Shown here one piece after another: positions 8,534-16,262 of a stretch of DNA of 64,000 nt; positions within the stretch are counted from its first letter, which is position 1; each line of letters starts with the position of its first letter. Both the position numbers and the translations under genes were made by a program. The DNA is from Candidatus Tectimicrobiota bacterium (GTDB taxonomy: Bacteria; Tectomicrobia; Entotheonellia; Entotheonellales; Entotheonellaceae): positions 62,001-126,000 of the forward strand of contig BPKO01000010.1 in NCBI GenBank assembly GCA_026005175.1. The letters run 5' to 3'. The notes below the pieces were generated by a model. It was not told the DNA's origin, did no database searches, and saw nothing but the letters and a program-made list of their open reading frames with translations.

Positions 8534-9544
8534 CTAGGCTTCCAGGGCCGGCGCTTCGCCCTGCGGGAGGGTGTGCACGCCGGCCAGGCCGCTGCGCAGC
8601 TTGCCCAGGTGGGCGTTGAGCTCGTGGCGCGAGTTGGTGAGCATGGTAATCGCCGTGGCCAGCCGGCCATCGATCTCTTTTTGCAGCTGGACGATGCTCT
8701 GCTCTGCTTCCTGCAAGAAGCGCTGGAGGCGTTCGGCTTCTATCTGCGCTCCCGTTTTGAGGGCCATGTGGAACACGAGCAGGAGGTAGGGCAGGAAAAG
8801 GCTGTATCCGACCACCACCACGCCGTGGCGCACCACCTCGGGCAAGATCCCGGTGCACAGGTCATAGACGGCATCGGGAACCACCGCCAGGGCGAAGTTC
8901 ACCGTGACGTGGGGGTCAATATACTTGCGGACTTCGGCGGCGCGCTGGCGCACCTGGCGCTCGATTTCCGCTTTGAGCCGCAGGCGCTCGCCGGGGTCCT
9001 CGGCGGCGGCCAGTCTCTCGAGCAGCTCGGTAGCAGGCCACTTGCTGTCGACGGGCAGCAGGCGCTTGTCGGGCAGCACCAGAGCGAACTCGACGACTTT
9101 GCCGCCGATGCGGTGGTTCTTCACCTGCCACTCGGGGGGAAGGCGAGAGAGGAGCTCCTCCAGGATGTTTTCCCCGGCTGTCCCTTTGCTGCGGGTTCCC
9201 GCGATGACCGCTTCCAGCCGCCGGATGGCCTCGGCGGTGCGCCGCTCTTCTTCCAGGCGCGCCTGGGCCTGGCTCTGCAGCTGCACCAGCCGCGCCGTGG
9301 CCTCCCCGAGCTGCTGGCGGAGGTGCTCTGCCGTATCCCGGAGGGTGCCCGTCACTTCGGCGGTACCGGTCAGCTTCAGGCCCAGCTGCTCGGCGGTGGT
9401 CGCCACGCGGCCAGCCAACTCCCGGGTGGCCCGCAGCTCGGCTTGCACTGCCGAGGCCATCCGCATCCCAAGGACCACGAGGGCGATAACCAGGGCGCAG
9501 AAGAACACCGCGGCGCCGCCCAGGACCACCACGAGCGTGTCCAT
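8534..9544 (-). CDS. rmuC: DNA recombination protein RmuC
   Basis: 336 residues. An N-terminal membrane helix (residues 2-25, VVLGGAAVFFCALVIALVVL) is followed by a coiled-coil region and then the RmuC nuclease-like domain, recognisable by GTRSKGTAGENILEELL, LPVDSKWPATELL, IDPHVTVNFALAVVPDAVY and VGYSLFLPYLLLVF. RmuC proteins limit recombination at inverted repeats; the nuclease role is inferred from the PD-(D/E)xK-like fold. The ATG start is supported by GAGGAGGAAAAG just upstream. The longer open frame is not used because it lacks a ribosome site. It is divergent from mutY. Confidence 0.92.
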   Translation of the reverse strand: MDTLVVVLGGAAVFFCALVIALVVLGMRMASAVQAELRATRELAGRVATTAEQLGLKLTGTAEVTGTLRDTAEHLRQQLGEATARLVQLQSQAQARLEEERRTAEAIRRLEAVIAGTRSKGTAGENILEELLSRLPPEWQVKNHRIGGKVVEFALVLPDKRLLPVDSKWPATELLERLAAAEDPGERLRLKAEIERQVRQRAAEVRKYIDPHVTVNFALAVVPDAVYDLCTGILPEVVRHGVVVVGYSLFLPYLLLVFHMALKTGAQIEAERLQRFLQEAEQSIVQLQKEIDGRLATAITMLTNSRHELNAHLGKLRSGLAGVHTLPQGEAPALEA

Positions 9545-9671
9545 CTTTTCCTCCTCTGCGCTGCCGCAACGTGCCTGCGGCAAAGCATGCACCCAAGCGA
9601 GGGCGCGCGCAAGAGGTCCCCGATCCGTTTGACAGAAAGGGCCACGGGCATGCCTGGCAGGGCCGCCCGCG

Positions 9672-9700
9672 TTGCGCTTCGGGGAAGCCGGTGCTAAGCT
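9672..9700 (+). promoter_or_regulatory. Possible promoter of mutY
   Basis: TTGCGC at 9672-9677, a 17-nt spacer and TAAGCT at 9695-9700 sit about 52 nt before the mutY ATG. Both boxes are only partial matches to consensus. It is listed because the spacing is exact and the position fits. Confidence 0.3.
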
Positions 9701-9752
9701 CAAAGGCCACTGCAGCGCTGAAACGACGACGAACCACGCAGGCCAAGCACGC

Positions 9753-10879
9753 ATGACCTCTGCCACCCTCGGCGCGCTTCAAGAAGCCTTACTGGGCTGG
9801 TATGCCCGCCACTGCCGGCAGCTGCCCTGGCGGCAGACCCAGGATCCGTACGCCATTTGGGTAGCAGAAGTCATGCTGCAGCAGACCCAGGTCAGCACCG
9901 TGATTCCCTACTACGAGCGTTTCTTGCGGCAATTTCCCAGTGTCGCGGCACTGGCCGCGGCGCCGCTAGAAGCGGTGCTCAAGGCCTGGGAGGGACTGGG
10001 ATACTATGCCCGGGCACGCCACCTGCACCGGGCGGCGCAAGTCCTCGTGCGCGAGCACGGCGGCCGGCTGCCGCAGACGCGGGAGGCCCTGCTGCGACTT
10101 CCAGGGATTGGCAAGTACACGGCCGGAGCCATCGCCAGCATCGCTTTTGGCTTGGACGAGCCGGTTCTGGACGGCAACGTGACGCGGGTGCTGGCCCGCC
10201 TGTTTGCGGTGCAAGGCGACATACGCCACGCCCAGACGCAGCAGCACCTGTGGGACCTGGCGCGAGCGCTCGTGCCCCCTGGCGCGGGCCGGCCTTTTCA
10301 ACCAGGCCCTGATGGATCTGGGCGCCACCCTCTGCCTGCCGAAGCGGCCGCAGTGCTTTCTTTGCCCTCTCCAGGGGCTCTGCCAGGGCGAGCCCAAGGC
10401 GCTCCGGAGTCCCTGCCGCGCCGTGCCCGGCGCAAGCCACTGCCCCACCACGAGGCCGCAGCGGCCGTGGTGTGGCAGGACGGCCGCGTCCTGCTCCACC
10501 GCCGGGCGCCCACCGGACTGCTGGGCGGGCTGTGGGATTTTCCCAGTGGCCTGCTGGCGGCAGGCGAATCCCCGGCTGCCGGTGCCGTGCGCGCAGTGCG
10601 CGAGCAGCTGGGGATGGCAGTGCGCGTCCAGCACCACCTGGCCACCGTCCAGCACGGCTACACCCACTTTCGCCTCACCCTGCACGCCTTTGCCTGTGTG
10701 CCGTCTCGGACGTCCCGCCACCGCGCAAGGACGTGGTGTGGGTGGCGCCGGCGGACCTGAAGCGCTATCCCCTGCCCAAAGTGGCACACAAGGTGGCAGC
10801 GGCCCTGCGGCTGGCCGAAGCCGACGCGGCAGGGGTCACTGCGCTGCCGCGAGGCGCCCCACGTGCCGGGTTGCGGTAA
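9753..10879 (+). pseudogene. mutY: A/G-specific adenine glycosylase MutY, broken by three frame changes
   Basis: MutY removes adenine opposite 8-oxoguanine. The N-terminal domain is intact: catalytic Glu at 39 (AEVMLQQTQV), helix-hairpin-helix LPGIGKYTAGAIA, catalytic Asp at 140 (LDGNVTRVL). Near 10283 the frame shifts by one base. The shifted frame carries NQALMDLGATLCLPKRPQC and the complete C-x6-C-x2-C-x5-C [4Fe-4S] loop. Between about 10390 and 10430 it returns to the first frame for the C-terminal NUDIX-like domain (VWQDGRVLLHRR, GGLWDFPSG). Near 10700 it moves to the third frame, which ends VVWVAPADLKRYPLPKVAHKV and stops at 10879. All expected domains are present, so sequence errors are as likely as true inactivation. 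Confidence 0.85.
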
Positions 10880-10945
10880 GATCGCCTGCACAGGCGCTGC
10901 GCTCTGCCCAAGAATAACAACGCGCCAGTAACGGAGAGAGGAGCG

Positions 10946-11464
10946 ATGACGATAGACTGGGTGCGGGTGGTGGCGGTGTTCCAGGTGCTGGGCGGCCTCC
11001 ACGGGCTGGGGCAGCTGTGGCGCGACGGCGCCCCGGAAGCGGCGGCGGGCCTCGTGGTACAAGGCCTCTTTGCCGCCCTGTGCCTGCTTAGCATCGCTGC
11101 CGGGGTTCTGCTGTGGCGCAAGACGCGCCGCGGCTTTGTGTGGTCGATGTGGCTGCAGCTGCTCCAGGCGCTGCGCTTTACGTTTGGACCGCTCAACTAC
11201 GGCCTGCAGTTGCTTTTTGGTCTCGGCATTTACGTCAAGTTCTTCAAAAACGGCTCAGGAATCGGCCTCGACGTCAACGTCCTCTCCTCATTCCTCGAGC
11301 TGTACACGCGCGTCGTGTACAAGTTCAACATGTACTTGCCCTTCGAGATGGTCGTTAACGTCACGGCTCTGCTGGCCTTTTTCTACCTCTACTACGTCTA
11401 CGACGCCCTGTTTCCCCTCCAGGAACCGGTGGGGGTGTCTGCGCCGCCGCGGCCCCGGCGGTAG
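10946..11464 (+). CDS. Small integral membrane protein of unknown function
   Basis: 172 residues with four probable membrane helices (around residues 8-22, 37-58, 70-95 and 136-155) and a Pro/Arg-rich C-terminal tail. I do not recognise a family and see no catalytic motif. The start ATG is well supported by AACGGAGAGAGGAG. The last 104 nt overlap the 3' end of the convergent Rsm22-like gene, so both C-terminal tails (each low-complexity Pro/Arg-rich) are encoded by the same DNA. Confidence 0.7.
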   Translation: MTIDWVRVVAVFQVLGGLHGLGQLWRDGAPEAAAGLVVQGLFAALCLLSIAAGVLLWRKTRRGFVWSMWLQLLQALRFTFGPLNYGLQLLFGLGIYVKFFKNGSGIGLDVNVLSSFLELYTRVVYKFNMYLPFEMVVNVTALLAFFYLYYVYDALFPLQEPVGVSAPPRPRR

Positions 11465-12521
11465 GCCCGGGTGGCCACGTGCTTTCGAGAAACTCGGCAA
11501 AACCGGGATGCTTGAGCCGGCGGTAAAGCTGCGGGTGCGTCGACTTGAGCACGCGCACCGTATAGAGCTGGCCGTCAGGAGCACACACCGTGGCGCGGGC
11601 TTCCACCTGAGAGCAGCGCGCGGCGCCAAGGAGGCGTGCCCCGGGGGGTGCCTGGGCGCCATGCGGGCGCTTGTCGAGGACCAAATAGCTGACCGGCAGG
11701 CGGCGCAAGTCAATGCCCAGCTGGCGGCGGCACGTCGCCCAGAAGGCCGTGGTAAAGGCTTCCGGCGGCGAGGGGGCAAAGTGATGGCACCAGTGGCGGG
11801 CGTGTGGTGGCTGCAGCAGGGGGCAGGCCGCCTGGTGCGGGCATGGCGCCACGACGTGGAAGTGAGACCGCAGCTGCTCGCGCACGGCGACGAGCCGGTG
11901 GCTGAGGGCGTGGGTGCCGGCTTCGACCCACAACACCGCTTGCTGCAGCCGCAACCAGGCCAGGAGCCGCCGCAGCTGCGAGGCGTCCAGCTCTCCCAAG
12001 ACGTGGCTCAGCAGCACCAGGGCCTGCTGGTGGGGCAGGCGCTCAGCCGGCGCCACCACCACCGGCACTTCTGGCCACTCGCGGGCAAGCTGGGCGCGGG
12101 CGAACTGCACCGCCAGCGGCGAGCGGTCGTAGAGGAAAAGGCCCGTGATGTGGCAGCAGGCGCCAAAGTGGTGGAGAAAGCGCCGTGCCGCCACCGCCGT
12201 ACCGCAGCCCCAATCGACCACCGCCACGGCAGGCGGCGGCGACCAGCCCCGTGCGCGCAGTTCGTGCAGCACCGCATCCCACTTCCAGCCGATGCGCTGC
12301 GCCAAAGTGGCGTCGTAGCTGGCCAGCAGCCGCCTGGCCGCCTCTTCGCCCCTGCCGGCACGCAGCGGTCCTTCCCAGTACGCCCGGGCCGGCAGCTCTC
12401 CTTCCTGGAGGAAGCCTTGGCGCAGCTGCCGCAGCGCCTGCCAGTCTGGCGCCACCTCACCACCGGCCGCTGGCCGCCAAGTCCCCCCTTGTGCCATTTC
12501 GTGACGCGTCTTCTTTGCCAT
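11361..12521 (-). CDS. Rsm22/METTL17-like ribosomal small-subunit methyltransferase
   Basis: 386 residues. The SAM-binding motif VVDWGCGTAVAARRF lies near residues 101-115. Downstream is the Rsm22 signature: a Cys pair spaced as in METTL17 (Cys227-x5-Cys233, APCPHQAACPL) and then HARHWCHHF with Cys245. In METTL17 such cysteines bind a [4Fe-4S] cluster; that is established for the eukaryotic protein and inferred here. The role is probably assembly or modification of the small ribosomal subunit. The C-terminus is a basic Pro/Arg tail overlapping the convergent membrane-protein gene. The ATG at 12521 has a weak ribosome site. Confidence 0.8.
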   Translation of the reverse strand: MAKKTRHEMAQGGTWRPAAGGEVAPDWQALRQLRQGFLQEGELPARAYWEGPLRAGRGEEAARRLLASYDATLAQRIGWKWDAVLHELRARGWSPPPAVAVVDWGCGTAVAARRFLHHFGACCHITGLFLYDRSPLAVQFARAQLAREWPEVPVVVAPAERLPHQQALVLLSHVLGELDASQLRRLLAWLRLQQAVLWVEAGTHALSHRLVAVREQLRSHFHVVAPCPHQAACPLLQPPHARHWCHHFAPSPPEAFTTAFWATCRRQLGIDLRRLPVSYLVLDKRPHGAQAPPGARLLGAARCSQVEARATVCAPDGQLYTVRVLKSTHPQLYRRLKHPGFAEFLESTWPPGPTAGAAAAQTPPPVPGGETGRRRRSRGRKRPAEP

Positions 12522-12584
12522 CGCACTTCAAGCATCGCACAGGCACCGGGGGAAACGCCAGGCGCCCTCTTCTGCCCGTAAGGC

Positions 12585-13811
12585 TCAGGGGGCCGCATAG
12601 GGATGGCGCTTGCCAATGGCGCCGGCCGCGCGCAGGGCCGCCATCTCGGCCTCTTCCAGCCCCAGGTACTGGCGCAGCACCTGGTCTGTGTGCTGCCCTA
12701 GCAGCGGCGCCGGCTCACGCACCGTAGCCGGGGTGGCAGAGAGCTTCACCGGCGGCCCGACCACTTTGACGGGGCCGGCCACCGGGTGCTCGACTTCCAC
12801 CAGCACCTGGCGTGCCTGCACCTGGGGATGCTCGACCACGCGGTCGATGGTATTGATAGCCCCCACGGGAATGCCGTGGGCCAGGAAGAGTTCTTCCCAC
12901 TCCTCGTACGTCTTGGTGAGGAACACCTCCTGCAGCCGGGCGATGAGGGACTCGCGGTTGGCGTTGCGGGCGGCGTTGGTGGCATAGCGCGGGTCGTCCA
13001 TGAGCTCCTCGAGCCCTACCAGCGGGCAGAAAATACGCCACAGGCGGCCGCTGCCCACAGCCAGAGCGAGATCGCGCGTCTTGGTGCGAAACGTCTGGTA
13101 AGGCAGCAGCGCCTTGTAAGCCGTGCCCATGGGGCGCGGCACTTCCCCGTCGGCCAGATAGGCACCAATGGTGCCGTGCAGCAGCCACAGCTGGCCTTCC
13201 AGCATGGAGACATCAATATACTGCCCCTGGCCGGTTTTTTCCTTGACGCGCAAGGCGTTGAGGATCCCGAAGGCGGCGTTCATGCCTGCCACCATGTCGG
13301 CAATCGACACGCCACAGCGCACGCCGCGGCTGCCGGGCTCGCCGGTGATGCTGATCATGCCGCTTTCGGCTTGCACGATAAGGTCAAGGGCAGCGCGGTC
13401 GCGGTACGGGCCGCTCTGGCCAAAGCCAGAGACCGAGCAATAGATGATCCCCGGGTTGCGTGCTCGCGCCTGCGCATAGCCAATGCCCAGCTTGTCCAGG
13501 GTGCCGGGGCGGAAGTTCTCAAGCACCACGTCGAAGCGCTCCACGAGGCGAAAGAAGAGCTCTCGGCCCGCCGGGTGCTTGAGGTTCACCTCGATGCTCT
13601 TCTTGTTGCGGTGCAGGCTCACGAAGTAGGCCGTCTCGCTGCCATAAAAAGGCGGGCCCCAAGCGCGGGCGATGTCGCCCGTGTTCGGAGGTTCTAGCTT
13701 GACCACCTGAGCGCCAAAGTCGGCCAGCATGGTGGAGCAAAACGGCCCGGCCAGGGCGTGGGAGAGGTCGAGCACTTTGACGTCTTCCAGCGGCAGCTGC
13801 ATGGGCGGCAT
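12585..13811 (-). CDS. CaiB/BaiF family (class III) CoA-transferase
   Basis: About 408 residues. The family signature is near the N-terminus (VLDLSHALAGPFCSTMLADFGAQVVKLEPP), with the nucleophilic Asp in the segment AALDLIVQAESGMISITGEP and the usual GQGQYIDVSMLEG. These enzymes move CoA between carboxylic acids; substrate unknown. I chose the ATG at 13811 because GAGGAG sits 5 nt upstream; a GTG at 13823 overlapping the previous stop by one base is the alternative. It forms a minus-strand operon with the dehydrogenase at 13823-14773 and the FmdB gene, suggesting a carboxylic-acid catabolic pathway. Confidence 0.9.
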   Translation of the reverse strand: MPPMQLPLEDVKVLDLSHALAGPFCSTMLADFGAQVVKLEPPNTGDIARAWGPPFYGSETAYFVSLHRNKKSIEVNLKHPAGRELFFRLVERFDVVLENFRPGTLDKLGIGYAQARARNPGIIYCSVSGFGQSGPYRDRAALDLIVQAESGMISITGEPGSRGVRCGVSIADMVAGMNAAFGILNALRVKEKTGQGQYIDVSMLEGQLWLLHGTIGAYLADGEVPRPMGTAYKALLPYQTFRTKTRDLALAVGSGRLWRIFCPLVGLEELMDDPRYATNAARNANRESLIARLQEVFLTKTYEEWEELFLAHGIPVGAINTIDRVVEHPQVQARQVLVEVEHPVAGPVKVVGPPVKLSATPATVREPAPLLGQHTDQVLRQYLGLEEAEMAALRAAGAIGKRHPYAAP

Positions 13812-13822
13812 GGCTCCTCGCA

Positions 13823-14773
13823 CTAGGCCTCGGGGTGGGTACTAATGAAGCGGCTGGCGCGCTGCGGGTCCACCTGCGGGGCGCGCACTTCCACGCCAGC
13901 CGCTTCTTCCTGCAAGCGGAAAATGACGCTGCTGTCCAGCTCACCCCAGCCACGGTTGAGGGCTTCGAGGGCCAGCTGCTCGGCGAGGGCGGCTACCGGC
14001 AAGGGGACTTGGTACTCGCGGGCCAGCTCCGTGGCCAGCGAGATGTCTTTGTAGGCCAGGGCCAGGGTGAAGCTGGGCGGCTCGTACTGGCCGCGAAACA
14101 CGGTGCGCGGCAGCGTTTCGTGCAGGAAGCTCATGCGGCCCAAAGCGCCGCGGCGCACACACTCCCACAGCGCTTCGGCCTCTACCCCCGCCTTGACCCC
14201 CAGGGTCAGCCCCTCGGCAATCGCCTGGCGCACCCCGTGGCCGATCATATTGTGGACCAGCTTGCAGACGCTACCGGCGCCGATGCTGCCGGCATAGAAC
14301 ACCTTATCGCCAAAGGCATCGAGGATGGGCTTGATGCGCTCGAAAATGGCGCGCTCCCCACCCACCATCACCGCCAGGTTGCGTGTCGCGGCGCCACTCT
14401 TGCCGCCGCTCACCGGGGCATCGAGTACGTGTGCCCCTTTGGCACGAAACAGGGGTTCGAGGCGGCGAATGAGGGTGGGGCGACTGGTGGACAAGTCGAC
14501 GTAGATACCGCCGGGGCGGATGCCCTCGAGGATACCCTGTGGCCCCAGCGCCACTTCTTCCACTTCTTTAGGGCCGGGCAAGGAAGTGAAAACAACATCA
14601 CTCAGGCTGGCCACTTCTGCCGGCGAGGCGGCCAGGCGGGCGCCGCGCTCGACAAAGGCAGCGGCGGCTTCACGCCGCACGTCGTAGACGACCAGGGGGT
14701 AGTCGGCCTTTTGGATGTTGCCGGCCATGCCGGCCCCCATGTTGCCCAGACCAATGAAGCCCACCGTTTCCAT
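13823..14773 (-). CDS. 3-hydroxyisobutyrate dehydrogenase-family NAD(P) oxidoreductase
   Basis: 316 residues from the ATG at 14773. The glycine-rich NAD(P) motif FIGLGNMGAGMAGN is at residues 6-19. The substrate-binding DAPVSGGKSGA and the catalytic-Lys segment GAGSVCKLVHNMI are the family hallmarks. It should oxidise a beta-hydroxyacid such as 3-hydroxyisobutyrate or reduce tartronate semialdehyde; which one cannot be decided. The upstream ATG at 14794 is unlikely because the Shine-Dalgarno (AGAGGAG) lies between it and 14773. It lies between the FmdB and CoA-transferase genes of the same operon. Confidence 0.9.
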   Translation of the reverse strand: METVGFIGLGNMGAGMAGNIQKADYPLVVYDVRREAAAAFVERGARLAASPAEVASLSDVVFTSLPGPKEVEEVALGPQGILEGIRPGGIYVDLSTSRPTLIRRLEPLFRAKGAHVLDAPVSGGKSGAATRNLAVMVGGERAIFERIKPILDAFGDKVFYAGSIGAGSVCKLVHNMIGHGVRQAIAEGLTLGVKAGVEAEALWECVRRGALGRMSFLHETLPRTVFRGQYEPPSFTLALAYKDISLATELAREYQVPLPVAALAEQLALEALNRGWGELDSSVIFRLQEEAAGVEVRAPQVDPQRASRFISTHPEA

Positions 14774-14790
14774 GGGATGCGCTCCTCTGC

Positions 14791-15135
14791 TCATCGTTGC
14801 ATTTGGCGAAAGTGGCGGTCCAGCATGCGGTCGATGCGTTCGCCGATGCGCTCGCTGATCTCAAAGGCCTTGGCTTCGTCAGAGGCTTTTGGCCCCTCGG
14901 CGAAGTATGGGGCCGTCTCTTTCTGGGCCTTCAGAAAAGGCAAGGCTTTGTCGAGAAACGCCTCGCTATACTTGGGCTTGCGGTACATGCGGAAGTTGAC
15001 CCGTGACACCAGCCGCACCGTTTCCTCACTGCCGCACGCGCGGCAGGCCACCGCCTCTGGCGGCGGCTGTCCTGGCTGCACCAACACCTCGCTGACGTGG
15101 CCACACCCCATACATCCGTATTCATAAAGCGGCAT
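14791..15135 (-). CDS. FmdB-type zinc-ribbon protein
   Basis: 114 residues beginning MPLYEYGCMGCGHVSEVL, the hallmark of the FmdB/CxxC zinc-ribbon family. The second Cys pair is CRACGS, about residues 35-40, completing the ribbon. The rest is charged helix. Such proteins are called regulatory but their action is not established. The ATG at 15135 follows AAGGAGG and fits the family start. It is the first gene of the operon leading to the dehydrogenase and CoA-transferase. Confidence 0.85.
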   Translation of the reverse strand: MPLYEYGCMGCGHVSEVLVQPGQPPPEAVACRACGSEETVRLVSRVNFRMYRKPKYSEAFLDKALPFLKAQKETAPYFAEGPKASDEAKAFEISERIGERIDRMLDRHFRQMQR

Positions 15136-15233
15136 GCCTGCCTCCTTCACACGACAAGGCCCTCTGCCCTGGGCAGCCTGCTGAGGTATTGTGCCACAGA
15201 AGCACGGGCCGGGCCAGCGCCGCGTAGCTTGGC

Positions 15234-15262
15234 TTGACAGGGGAGCCAGGCAGGGCTAGAGT
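15234..15262 (+). promoter_or_regulatory. Sigma70-like promoter of the coiled-coil gene
   Basis: A perfect TTGACA (15234-15239), exactly 17 nt, then TAGAGT (15257-15262, four of six matches to TATAAT). The predicted start of transcription is about 40 nt before the ATG at 15312. Confidence 0.55.
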
Positions 15263-15311
15263 TGCCGAAGAAGTCCCGCCGCTTGGGGCGGCACAGAGCG
15301 CGGAGTGCACC

Positions 15312-16262
15312 ATGTCGCTGGCCGAACGCATGCCGGAGACCCCTGAAGAGCTAACGCGGTTTATCCGCGCGGTGGTAGATACCCGTGTGGTGGAGTTACA
15401 GCAAGAGCTGCTCGTCGAGGTGCGCCGCTTGGGGGAGCGGCAAGCCCGCCTCGAAGGACGGCTCGAAGGCGTGGAACGCGTCGTGGAAGCCTACCGGGAA
15501 GACATCAAGGGCTTCCAAAGCGACATGCGCGTCGAGATGCGCACCTTCCAGAGCGCCTTGCGCGCTGAGTTCGACGCCTTCCGCCAGGAAATGCGCGCCG
15601 AAAACGAAAAGTTCCGCCAGGACGTGCGCGCCGAAAACGAAAAGTTCCGCCAAGACCTCCTGGGTGCCTTCGACGCCTTCCGCCAGGATGTGCGCGCCGA
15701 AAACGAAAAGTTCCGCCAGGAAATGCGCGCCGAAAACGAAAAGTTCCGCCAAGACCTCCTGGGTGCCTTCGACGCCTTCCGCCAGGATGTGCGCGCCGAA
15801 AACGAAAAGTTCCGCCAGGAAATGCGTGCTGAACAGGAGCGCTTTCAGCAGCAGGTGCTGGCCGAGCACGAGCGCTTCCGCCAAGACGTGCGCGCCGAAC
15901 AGGAGCGCTTTCAGCAGCAGGTGCTGGCCGAGCAGGAACGCTTTCGCCAGGAAATGCGCGCCGAACACGAGCACTTTCGCCAGGAAATGCGCGCCGAGCA
16001 CGAGCACTTTCGCCAGGAAATGCGCGCCGAGCAGGAACGCTTCCGGCAGGAGGTCAATGCACGCTTTGCGATCGTCGAGGCGCGGCTGGAGCGCTTGGAG
16101 GACCGACTGGACCGGCTGGAAGTACGGCTTGACGGCCTGGAAGGCCGTGTTCTGGACATGCAAAAGAGCCTGACCACTCAGACCCGCTGGCTGCTGACCC
16201 TGCTGCTGGCCGCCCCGGTCATCTACAGCCTCATGCAGAAGTTTCTGAGCCTGCTTCCCTGA
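15312..16262 (+). CDS. Hendecad-repeat coiled-coil protein with C-terminal membrane anchor
   Basis: 316 residues, unrecognised as a named family. Residues ~87-250 are about fifteen 11-residue repeats of the type F-R-Q-(E/D)-(M/V)-R-A-E-(N/Q/H)-E-(K/R/H), which would form a long charged right-handed coiled coil. Two copies of a DLLGAFDA insert break the pattern. A shorter canonical coiled coil (LERLEDRLDRLEVRLDGLEGRV) follows, then one membrane helix (RWLLTLLLAAPVIYSLM) at the C-terminus. It is probably a tail-anchored rod facing the cytoplasm; function unknown. A sigma70-like promoter lies at 15234-15262. The stop overlaps the 3' end of convergent addA by 32 nt. Confidence 0.75.
   Translation: MSLAERMPETPEELTRFIRAVVDTRVVELQQELLVEVRRLGERQARLEGRLEGVERVVEAYREDIKGFQSDMRVEMRTFQSALRAEFDAFRQEMRAENEKFRQDVRAENEKFRQDLLGAFDAFRQDVRAENEKFRQEMRAENEKFRQDLLGAFDAFRQDVRAENEKFRQEMRAEQERFQQQVLAEHERFRQDVRAEQERFQQQVLAEQERFRQEMRAEHEHFRQEMRAEHEHFRQEMRAEQERFRQEVNARFAIVEARLERLEDRLDRLEVRLDGLEGRVLDMQKSLTTQTRWLLTLLLAAPVIYSLMQKFLSLLP
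15570..16058 (+). repeat. In-frame 33-bp/99-bp tandem repeats inside the coiled-coil gene
   Basis: The DNA is built of 33-bp units, each coding one 11-residue repeat. A higher-order 99-bp unit is nearly identical at 15645-15743 and 15744-15842, the second diverging at its 3' end. Near-identity at synonymous positions shows recent duplication. Length changes by multiples of 33 bp would keep the frame. Confidence 0.9.

Noticed and set aside
9629-9634. TTGACA as -35 box for mutY or rmuC
   Set aside because: No -10-like box lies 16-18 nt away in either direction; TTGCGC-17-TAAGCT further down fits mutY better.
8573-9697. 374-codon plus-strand frame over rmuC
   Set aside because: It is antisense shadow of rmuC with no ribosome site; His/Gly-rich composition is that of reversed GC-rich coding DNA.
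9753-10879. Separate overlapping genes for the mutY segments
   Set aside because: Each frame carries a consecutive part of one MutY; none has its own start signals.
15570-16058. Regular repeats resembling a CRISPR array
   Set aside because: Repeats are contiguous, in-frame and coding, with no spacers.
15396-16163. Antisense open frame across the coiled-coil repeats with regular AHFLAKVLVFG repeats
   Set aside because: The regularity is a mirror of the plus-strand hendecad repeats; there is no start site or promoter.
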